Source of the DNA: Trogon surrucura
Taxonomy: Eukaryota > Chordata > Aves > Trogoniformes > Trogonidae
Direction of reading: 5' to 3'
Assembly (NCBI GenBank): GCA_020746105.1
Contig: CM036617.1
Coordinates: 138,039,845-138,103,844, forward strand
Length of the DNA: 64,000 nucleotides
Of the stretch, positions 55,583 through 64,000 are shown piece after piece. The notes beneath the pieces were generated by a model. The model ran no database searches, was not told the DNA's origin, and worked only from the letters and a program-made list of their open reading frames with translations. How positions within the stretch are numbered: position 1 is the stretch's first letter; each line of letters starts with the position of its first letter. The position numbers and the translations under genes are program-made.

Positions 55583-56177
55583 GGTAGAGAAATACAGTTT
55601 AAATGAGATGGCCAATATCACTGCAATAGGAACTGTGTGATTACATATAATTTAAAATTCTGGGAAGAAAAGTTGGATTCTCAAGGGAAAAAAAACCCTA
55701 CCTATGAAAAAACGTGCATTGAGACTGCGCAATTGCGTGTGTTCAGCAACATCCTCAGCTGGAGCCTCAGTTCCCTGGCCAAGTAAGCACGTTCTGTTAG
55801 AGCCATCCGCCCACTCAGCCCTTTCACATGCCTGGGCTAAGCCTTGGGCTTAGCTGTGGGCCAAGCATTGAGCTGCCCGCTCCCATACAGGCAGGGTGCT
55901 TCCAAGTCGAAAGTGAAACACATGGGGAGCTTTAAAGATGGTACAAATGTTGTTCAGGGCTAAGTAAACATTCTCAAGATTACAGTCTGTAGTTGAGGCA
56001 ATTTTGCCTAAATATTCGAAAGCTATGAATGAAATACATCCTTGATTTCCGGGCTTTTCCCCCAGCTTTGTAACTGACTAGGTAAGTTACTAATCTCCCA
56101 GCATCTTACATTTAATTCATAGGTGTTCAGATGGATTTGGCCTACATCATTTTGTGAGGATTTACTTTCCCAAGTTC
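55583..56177. other. Intergenic sequence between CR1 copies
   Basis: No gene or repeat recognised. Confidence 0.5.
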
Positions 56178-56483
56178 TTAGAATCACAGAATCATTTAGG
56201 CTGGAAGAGACCTTTAAGTCCAACCAATAACCTAGCAATGCCAGTTACATCACTAAACCATGTCCCTAAGCACCATATCCACGTGTCTTTTAAATACCTC
56301 CAGGGATGGTGACACCACCACTTCCCTGGGCAGCCTGTTCCAGTGCTTTTCAACCCTTTTGGCATGGAAATTTTTCCTAATATCTGAACTAAACCTTCCC
56401 TGGTGCAACTTGAGGCCATTTCCTCTCATCCTTTTGCTTGTTACTCGGGAGAAGAGAATGACTCTCACCTTGGTGCAACCTTC
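56178..56483 (-). mobile_element. CR1 LINE 3' fragment, antisense
   Basis: About 300 bp. It has the tail (AGAATCACAGAATCATTTAG), the ACCATGTCCCTAAGCACC block, and the coding part that on the - strand reads [18 protein letters not shown]. It directly precedes, in opposite orientation, the long CR1 that follows. Confidence 0.9.
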
Positions 56484-56554
56484 TTAATATTTAAGCATGC
56501 TGTAAACAAACCCATGTATAGTTTTCGAGACATCGTTTGATTGCAGGACCAATT

Positions 56555-57623
56555 ATGGTTGCAAACAGCTCAAAGGCTGTTAGAAAAACAGTGGGCACCC
56601 AGACAGAGGCCCCACACAAGCATGTGGGTGTTCAGGCCTCAGGCTGCAGAGAGTGCCAGAGCCTGGCACTTGCCATGGAGGGGAGCAGAGATGACACCTG
56701 TGTCAGATGTGACCAGGTGAACAATCTGCTCAGCCTGGTGGCTGAGCTGAAGGATGAAGTAGAAAGGCTGAGGAGTATCAGGGAGTCGGAGAGAGAGATA
56801 GATTGGTGGAGCCACTTCCTGAATTGTAAGAAGGAAGCTCCACAAGACGCAGAAAATCCTCTCCCCTGTGGCCATCCAGAAAAAGGAGGAGACCTAAAGG
56901 ATGGGGAAGAGTGGAAGCAGGTGCCTGCCAGGAGAGGAAGGAAAATCCCTGCTCAGCCTCCCTCACCTGCCCAGTTGTCCCTGCAAAACAGGTATGGGGC
57001 TCTAGACAATGAGAGCCAGGCAAAGGAAGAGATGGGTGGAGGTTCATCCACAGGGCTGTCTAGGGTGAATCAGTCAGCCACATGCATTAGGACTTCTTCG
57101 TCCAAGAAAAAAAAGGAGGGTAATTGTAATTGGAGACTCCCTCCTGAGGGGAACAGAGGGCCCTATCTGCCACCCGGATCCAACCCACAGGGAAGTCTGC
57201 TGCCTCCCTGGGGCCTGGGTTAAGGATATTATTAAGAAGCTTCCAGGTCTGGTTAAACGCTCTGATTATTACCCGCTTCTGGTTATGCAGATTGGTAATG
57301 ATGAGATAGCAAAGAGATGGCCAGAAGCAATCAAAAGAGACTTTAGGGCACTGGGACAGATGCTTGAAGGATCAGGCGCACAGGTTGTGTTTGCCTCCAT
57401 TCCTTCAATTACAAGGAAAAATAGTGGAAGGTTCAGTAAAGTTCAGCAGATTAATACTTGGCTGAAAGGGAGGTGCCAGCGGTCTAGCTTTGGGTTTTTT
57501 AACCATGGGGAGATCTACACAGCACCTGGTCTACTAAAACCAGATGGCGTTCAAATGATGCAAAGGGGAAAAAGGATCCTCGGTAACGAACTGGCGGGAC
57601 TCATAGAATGTTCTTTAAACTAG
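56555..57623 (+). pseudogene. CR1 ORF1, frameshifted
   Basis: It begins MVANSSKAV, then the CR1 ORF1 pattern TVGTQTEAP, a CxxC-type segment (GCRECQS, CVRCDQVNN), a short coiled coil (LLSLVAELKDEVERL) and WKQVPARRGRK. The frame is lost at an A-run near 57108-57116. The esterase-like part with the GDSLLRG motif continues in another frame, and the final segment (57285-57623) reads IKRDFRALGQ and ends CSLN-TAG. ORF1 binds RNA and carries an SGNH-type hydrolase domain in CR1 elements. Confidence 0.9.
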
Positions 57624-58261
57624 ATATGAAGGGGGAAGGTGTTACAACCAGGTCAAATGAAAACAATCCTGGGATACACATAGTGACATCTGAAGCAGAG
57701 TCACTAGCACAGATGAAGTACAATTATACTTTATTGGGGGCTCCAGGCACCTTATCAGGGGCCCAACTCAAACACCTTTATATGAATGCCCACAGCTTGG
57801 GCAATAAACAAGAGGAGTTGGAGATGCTTGTGAGTCTGCAGCGCTATGACCTGATTGGCATCACAGAGACATGGTGGAATGACTGCTGCGATTGGTGTGT
57901 TGGATTAGAAGAATATAAACTGTTCAGAAAGGACAGGCAGGGGAAACAAGGAGGGGGTGTTGTCCCCTATGTCAATGATCAGCTAGAATGCATGGAGCTC
58001 CACCTGGCAAGTGATGACGAAGGAATCGAGTGCCTGTGGACCAGGGTCAAAGGAAGAGTAGGAGACTTTATAGTGGGGGTGTGCTACAGACCACCCAATC
58101 AGGAGGACCAAGTGGATGAGGCCCTTCATAGGCAGATAGGAGTTGCTGCTCATTCACAAGCTCTGATCCTCATGAGGGATTTTGATCACCCTGACATCAA
58201 TTGGAAAAACAACACGGCAGGGAACAAGCAATCCAGGAGATTCCTGGAATGTATTGATGAT

Positions 58262-58444
58262 CATAGAATCATAGAATGGCCTAGGTTGGAAGGGACCTTA
58301 GAGATCATCTAATCCAACCTCCCTGTCATGGCCAGGGACACCTCTCAACTAGATCAGGCAACACACAGAGACCCAAGAGGGATCGAACCTGCGACCTTGG
58401 TGTTATCAGCACCACGCTCTAACTGAGTGAGCTAACCAGCCCCC
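58262..58444 (-). mobile_element. tRNA-Ile-derived SINE with CR1 tail (TguSINE1-like)
   Basis: On the - strand the head GGGGCTGGTTAGCTCACTC (A-box region), the anticodon-loop region GTGCTGATAACACC and a perfect B box GGTTCGATCCC match tRNA-Ile. The remaining ~100 bp equals the 3' tail of the CR1 at 61940-62034 and ends in TCTATGA repeats. This is the make-up of the passerine SINE family TguSINE1. It interrupts CR1 ORF2 between codons for CIDD and NFLLQ. A clear target duplication was not seen, as is usual for CR1-driven insertions. Confidence 0.88.
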
Positions 58445-58870
58445 TAGTAACTTCCTTCTCCAAGTGACAGAGCAACCAACGAGGAGAGGTGCCATGTTAG
58501 ACCTCGTTCTCGTCAATAGGGAAGGGCTGGTGGGTAATGTTAAACTCGTGGGCAGCCTCGGCTGCAATGACCGTGAGATGGTGGAGTTTGAGATCCTAAG
58601 GGCAGCTAAGAAGGGGAAGCTTGGCAAGCTTGATACCTTTGATTTCAGAAGAGCTGACTTTCACCTCTTCAGGAATCTCCTTGGTAGTGTGCCATGGGAT
58701 AAAGCCCTGGAGGGATTGGGAGTCCAAGAAAGCTGGTTGACTTTCAGGGACCATCTCCTCCAAGCTCAAAAGCACTGCATCCCTAAAAGGAAGAAATCAG
58801 GCAAAAACACCAGGAGATCTATATGGATAAACAGAGAACTCCCGGTGAAAATCAAATACAAAAGGGGAAC

Positions 58871-60062
58871 TGTTGTGGTTTGTCCCTGGCCGGCAGCCAC
58901 GTGCCCACACAGCCACTCTCTCACTCCCCCTTCACTGCTAGACAGGGGGAGAAAATATTTCCAAGGGCTCAGGGTTTGAGATAAGGACAGGGAGATCACT
59001 CTCATTTACCGTCCCGGGCAAAACAGACTCAATTTTGAGGAAATTAAGTATATTTATTAAGAGAACCAATCAGAGAGGAGTAGTGAGAAATGAGAAAGAG
59101 CAAACCGATCTTAAAAACAGAACACCTTCCCCCCATCCCTCCCTTCTTCCCGGGCTTAACATCAATCCCAGTTTCTCCACCTCCTCCCCCCGAGCGGCGC
59201 AGGGGGACAGGGAGTGGGGATTAAGGTCAGTTCATCCGATGTTGGTTTCACCACTTCTTCGCTCCGGGGGAGGACTCTTCACTCTTCCCCAGGCCATTGT
59301 GGGGTCCCTCTCACGGGAGACAAGCTTCACGCTCTCTTCTCCAGCGTGAGTCGTCCCACGAAGGGCAATTCATCACAAACTGCCCAACGTGAGACACCTC
59401 ACGAGGGGCAGCCCACCGCTCGTGAGTCTGAGGCGCAGTCCTTCAGGGGAAACTGCTCCAGTGTGAGTCCCTCGCAGCGTCACAAAAGTCCCACCGGCCA
59501 ACCTGCTCCAGCGTGGGCATTCCTCTCTTCCACGGGCTACAGGTTCTGGCAGCGACCTGCTCCGATGCGGGCTTCCCACAGGCTACAGTCCCCTTCAGGC
59601 GTCCACCCACACGGCGTGGAGTCCTCTACATGGTGGATATCTACGCAGTGATCCTCACGGTGGACATCTACACCCCACCCATGGGCTGCAGGGGGACAAC
59701 CCGCTTCACCGTGGTCTTCACCACAGACCTGGGGGACTCTCTGCTCCGGCACCTGGAGCTCATCCTCCCCCCCCCCTCCTTCTTCACTGACCTTGGTGTC
59801 TGCACAGATTCTCACTCCTCCATCTCTGTGCCAGCTGTTGTGGCACAGTTCTTTTTCCCCGTTCTTAAATATGTTTTTCACAGAGGCGTTCCTCTGCTAT
59901 CACCTTACTGATAGGTTCAGCCTTGGCCAGTGGCAGGTCCTTCTTTGGAGCCGGCTGGCATTGGCTCTATCAAACTTGGGGAGCTTCTAGCAGCTTCTTG
60001 CAGAAGCCACCCTGTAGCTCCCCACCCTCGTCGTCAGAATCCAGCCAGGCCAACCCAATACA
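58871..60062 (-). mobile_element. Solo LTR, same family as 8944-10127, 5-bp target duplication
   Basis: It is 1192 bp, begins TGTTGTGG and ends AATACA, flanked by GGAAC at 58866-58870 and 60063-60067. Removing the LTR and one GGAAC restores the CR1 ORF2 frame across KRG-THKAW. On the - strand it has a TATA-like TATTTAAG (complement of 59864-59871) and AATAAA (complement of 59053-59058). No internal genes or second LTR, so it is a recombined solo LTR. Frames inside it are not genes. Confidence 0.92.
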
Positions 60063-62034
60063 GGAACTCACAAAGCATGGAAGCAGGGACTGGTAACCTG
60101 GGATGATTACAAGGAAGTTGCTTGTGTAATGAGAGACCAGGTTAGAAAAGCCAAGGCCCTGACAGAGTCAAATCTGGCCAGGGATATTAGAAATAACAGA
60201 AAAGCATTTTACAGGTATGTAAGAGAAAAAAAAGAAAAATGAGAGAGAATGTGGGGCCTCTCCGGAACGATACAGGTGACCTGGTTACTGAGGACGTGGA
60301 GAAGGCTGAAGTATTCAACAACTTCTTTGCCTCAGTCTTCACTGGCAACCACTCAAACCCCACCACCCAAATCACAGAGGGTATTGGCTGGGTCTGGGAG
60401 AATGAAGAACCACCCAGGGTAGGAGCAGATCAGGTCCGGGAACACCTAGAGAACCTGAAGGTCCACAAGTCCATGGGATCTGACGAGATACATCCATGGG
60501 TCCTGAAGGAACTGACGGCTGAAGTTGCTAGGCCACTAGCCATCATATTTGAGAGGTCCTGGCACTCTGGTGAGGTTCCCACGGATTAGAAAAGGGCGAA
60601 CATAACCCTCATCTTTAAAAAAGGAACTAAAGACAACTTGGGGAACTACAGACCAGTCAGCCTTACCTCGCTGCCAAGTAAAATCATGGAAAAGACTCCT
60701 CTGGTAGCTGTACTAATGCACATAACAATTAATCAAGTGGTTGGTGACAGCCAGCATCGCTTCACTAGGGGCAAGTCGTGCCTGACTAATTTAGTGACCT
60801 TCTACGACAGAGCTACAGCGCTGGCTGACATGGGAAAAGCAACGGATGCCATTTTCCTGGACTTGTGCAAGGCGTCTGACACTGTCCCACATGACATCCT
60901 TGTCTCTAAAATGGAGACACATGGATTTGACAGATGGACCACTTGGTGGATAAAGAACTGGCTGGATGGTCACACTCAAAGAGTTGTGGTCAATGGCTCA
61001 ATGTCCACGTGGAGACCAGTGACAAGCGGTGTTCCTCAGGGGTCTGTTCTGGGCCTAGTGCTGTTCAACATCTTTGTCAGCGACATGGACAATGGCATCG
61101 AGTGCACCCTCAGCAAGTTTGCTGACAACACCAAGCTGTGCGGTGCCGTGGACTCACTTGAGGGAAGAGATGCCATCCAGAGGGACCCTGATAGGCTTGA
61201 GAAATGGGCCAGTGCAAACTGCATGAGGTTCAACAAGTCAAAATGCAAGGTCCTGCACCTGGGTCGGGCCAATCCCAAGCACAAATACAAACTGGGCACA
61301 GAGTGGGTTGAGAGTAGCCCTGAAGAGAAGGATGGTGTTGAAGAAGGGGGTGAAGAAGGGGGTGTTGATTGATGAGAAGCTCAACGTGAGCCGGCAGCGC
61401 ACTCATGCAGCCCAGAAGGCCAACCGCATCCTGGGATGTATCAGGAGAAGCGCAGCCAGCAGGTCAAGAAAGGTGATTCTCCCCCTTCGCTCTGCTCTTG
61501 TGAGACCCCACCTGGAATACTGCGTCCAGTTCTGGTGTCCCCACCATAGGAGGAACATAGAACTGTTGGAGTGTGTTCAGAAGAGGCCACAAAGATGATC
61601 CAGGGGCTGGAGCACCTCTGCTACGAGGACAGGCTGTGGGAGCTGGGATTGTTCAGTCTTGAAAAGAGAAGACTTCAGGGGGACCTAAGAGCTGCCTTCC
61701 AATACCTGAAGGGAACCTACAGGAAGGCTGGGGAGGGACTTTTTACAAGAGTGTCCACTGATAGGACAAGGGGAAATGGGTTTAAGTTGAAGGAGAATAG
61801 ATTTAGATTAGATCTTAGGAAGAAATTCTTCAGTACGAGGGTGGCAAAACTTTGGAATAAATTGCCCAGAGACTTTGTGGCTGCCCCTTCCCTGGAGGTG
61901 TTCAAGGCCAGGTTGGACAGAGCCTTGAGTAGCCTGATCTAGTTGAGAGGTGTCCCTGCCCATGGCAGGGAGGTTGGATTAGATGGTCTCTAAGGTCCCT
62001 TCCAGCCCAGGCCATTCTATGATTCTATGATTCT

Positions 62035-63432
62035 CTCATGTAGCTGTAGAATGTTTTGACTGACATAGATGTTTACATATAATTAAGATAAAAACAGTAT
62101 AGAACTGCTCTCTTAGATGGGATGACAGAAGCAGAGAAGCAAAGTTTTTAAGAGACTTCTCTTTCAAGGTACTAGCTTTCCCAAGATAAAATATTGATTT
62201 TAGTACCCAGAGAAAGCAGACATAGAAACAGTTGGTTTACACATGTGAGGTTTTTGTCCAAGTATATCAACATACAGTATGAATCTTTATTAGGACTTCC
62301 AAATTTCCTCTAATTTGAAGGGGGAGGAAAAAAGTTGGTTTTTTTTTTTTTTAGGAGAGTCAACAGCAAACAGCCTCCTGTAATTTTATAAATAACCATA
62401 ATCACCTGTAGTCTTACCACCAGTGGTGAGATGCTTATAAACTTTACTACAAGAGTCCCTCTGCACTGTTTCTGCAGCTGGAGGCTCATTGTTCGGTTGC
62501 ATGTGACTATCCTCTTGAAGAAAACAGCCTTTCAGAAAACTATCTTTCAGCAATTTATTTCTGCAAAAGCAATTTTAAACCCCATAGGTTTGGCTTAACT
62601 CTTTGCATGCTTGCAACTTCCTTTGACCCAGACAGATAACTAGCATTGACATAAATACATATCCCCTCAGCATAATGTAGCCAATGATGAAAATACTTAT
62701 GTAAATAATATTCCAGCTTTTATTAAAACCAGGCAGATTTTTTGTGCGTGCATTTAGTCACACTTCCTTTTTTGCTTTTAGTAAAAGATGTTTTTTTCTT
62801 TTTACTTTAAGAGCAATTATATCATGCCTCCAGATCCGAAAATCATTCTTCTGCAGCTCAAATTTAACAACTTAGATACTATTCACTAGGACAGGTAACA
62901 AAAGAATGTAAGATGCTTTGCAAAATACCACACCTACTTTTGTTAGCTCCAAAGCATCCCCTAACTACTACTAACAGATGGATGCTTGGAAAGCCCACTG
63001 AACAGTACACCTGCAGAAGTAGCTTCTTTCACACAGGTCACCGATCATCTAGATCCAGCCTTACTGGTGAGAGGTTCTGTCAAGTAGAACATGGGCTGCT
63101 TAGGTCCTGATGCCCACATGCTACACCTTGTAGAGGTTTCATTTCAGACTAGCCCTAGTGAATGCCTGCTAACAGCTGGAGCACATTAAGCTCTTACAAG
63201 AGCATCTTGAGGTCTTTGCACGACAGGAATACACTTTGCAGGCACCAAGACTACTCCAGGATGTGAGCCATCACCCAGGGAGAATGATGGGTGGATTCAC
63301 TTTCTAAGTGCATGCCTGGTATTAGCAAGAAACATAGCTGCAGCCTCAGCATCTAGTGTAATCCAGGTTTATTAACACAACTTAATATTGTGGCAAAAGT
63401 TAACCCTATTTTTACGCTTTTTACTGATACGT
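62035..63432. other. Intergenic sequence between CR1 copies, nothing identified
   Basis: AT-rich DNA with a T-run at 62339-62352. No gene recognised. Confidence 0.5.
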
Positions 63433-63948
63433 AAATCTGGAATATTGCGTCCAGTTCTGGGCCCCTCAGCTCAAGGAGGACAGGGAACTGCTGGAGAGAG
63501 TCCAGCACAGAGCCACAAAGATGATGAAGGGAGGGGAACATCTCCCTTATCAGGAAAGGCTGAAGGAGCTGGGTCTCTTTAGCTTGGAGAAGAGGAGGCT
63601 GAGGGGTGACTTCATTAATGTTTATAAATATGTCACGGGGGAGTGTCAGGAGGACGGTGCCAGGCTCTTTTCAGCGGCATCCACTGACAGGACAAGGGGC
63701 AATGGGTACAAGCTGGAACATGGGAGGTTCCACAAAAACATTAGAAAAAACTTTCTCACAGTGAGGGTGACAGAGCACTGGCACAGGCTGCCCAGGGAGG
63801 TTGTGGAGTCTCCTTCTCTGGAGACATTCAAAACCCACCTGGACATGTCCCTGTGTGACCTACTGTAGGGGATCCTGCTCTGTCAGGGGGGCTGGACTAG
63901 ATGATCTTTTGAGGTCCCTTCCAACCCCAAACAGTCTGTGATTCTGTG
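63433..63948 (+). mobile_element. CR1 LINE, 5'-truncated, sense
   Basis: About 515 bp covering the C-terminal end of ORF2 and the 3' UTR. The frame 63521-63868 reads [13 protein letters not shown] and later [15 protein letters not shown]. It ends GTGATTCTGTG. It differs from the long CR1 in its tail (CAGGGGGGCTGGACTAGATG), so it is another subfamily. Confidence 0.92.
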
Positions 63949-64000
63949 TTGACTGTTCCCTGGCCTGCCCTGACCACACACTGGACTGGATGACCTAGCG
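63949..64000. other. Window end, too short to assign
   Basis: The last bases include CTGGACTGGATGACCTAG, which resembles a CR1 tail and may be the start of another fragment continuing outside. Confidence 0.3.

Larger units (their letters stand above)
57608..61942 (+). pseudogene. CR1 ORF2 (endonuclease-reverse transcriptase), disrupted
   Basis: The ATG at 57608 overlaps the end of ORF1 by 16 nt. The endonuclease part shows NAHSLGNKQEELE, LIGITETWW and VGVCYRPPNQ. It is cut by a SINE at 58262-58444 and an LTR at 58871-60062. The RT shows [26 protein letters not shown] and FADNTKL, in which the second Asp of FADD is Asn (codon 61127-61129). There is also a frameshift near 60225-60238 and TAG at 60587-60589. 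A 12-bp tandem repeat near 61338-61361 disturbs the frame before the C-terminal part, which ends FKARLDRALSSLI. Confidence 0.93.
56545..62034 (+). mobile_element. Nearly full-length CR1 (CR1-X-like) LINE, dead, with nested SINE and LTR
   Basis: Two ORFs lie in the CR1 order, ORF1 then ORF2 with endonuclease and reverse transcriptase, followed by the 3' end CCATTCTATGATTCTATGATT. Without the inserts at 58262-58444 and 58871-60067 the element is ~4.1 kb, close to the usual ~4.5 kb, so only part of the 5' UTR seems missing. Disabling changes are two frameshifts at A-runs, a TAG at 60587 and a mutated catalytic Asp in the RT. The exact 5' boundary is uncertain. Confidence 0.9.

Noticed and set aside
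58766..59911. Several 79-145-codon frames between 58.7 and 59.9 kb
   Set aside because: All lie within the solo LTR that interrupts CR1 ORF2 and repeat the frames of the first LTR copy.
46886..64000. Search for the downstream neighbour ARNTL2
   Set aside because: No bHLH-PAS-like exon with splice sites was found; the gene probably starts beyond the window.

Overview
This is vertebrate nuclear DNA, almost certainly from a bird and probably from an oscine passerine. Several CR1 LINE copies show the avian CR1 3' end (ATTCTATGATTCT). One 183-bp element combines a tRNA-Ile-like head with a CR1 tail, the architecture of the passerine TguSINE1 family. The one protein-coding gene I can assign is an intact multi-exon copy of STK38L (NDR2), a Hippo-pathway-related AGC kinase, on the + strand. 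Its 13 coding exons run from 26529 to 42968 and splice to an uninterrupted 464-residue protein. All key kinase residues are present: the glycine loop, K119, HRD D213, DFG D231, T75, S282 and T442.

Layout. Positions 1-26517 lie upstream of the start-codon exon and are probably intron 1, since no convincing first exon was seen. This stretch holds two CR1 fragments, an unusual palindromic LTR element at 8728-10127, two small CpG-rich clusters near 18.75-19.05 kb and 22.85-23.2 kb, and an unidentified 314-codon ORF on the - strand that starts in the second cluster. STK38L follows, with one non-canonical GC-AG intron (intron 7 in my numbering, where the ATG exon is exon 2). Its introns hold two perfect hairpins, a fresh 28-bp tandem duplication, an unidentified pseudogene-like frame and a CR1 copy. 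The 3' UTR probably ends just after an AATAAA at 46856.

Positions 46.9-51.85 kb carry nothing I can identify. From 51.85 to 54.6 kb there is a degenerate 31-bp minisatellite in three blocks, separated by unassigned sequence and an old CR1 piece. From 55.5 kb to the end the window is mostly retrotransposons. A nearly full-length but dead CR1 (56545-62034) carries a tRNA-Ile/CR1 SINE inside its ORF2 and, further on, a 1192-bp LTR with a 5-bp target duplication. CR1 fragments of other copies flank it.

How the parts relate. The LINE, the SINE and the two LTR copies form a readable history: the SINE tail matches the 3' end of the LINE it sits in, and both LTRs are the same family in the same orientation. 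No bacterial-type operon, CRISPR array or other multi-gene system is present. The most unusual items are the palindromic LTR, the GC-AG intron, the template-switch hairpin in a CR1 copy and the long antisense ORF. All percentages and counts are by eye; no searches were run.
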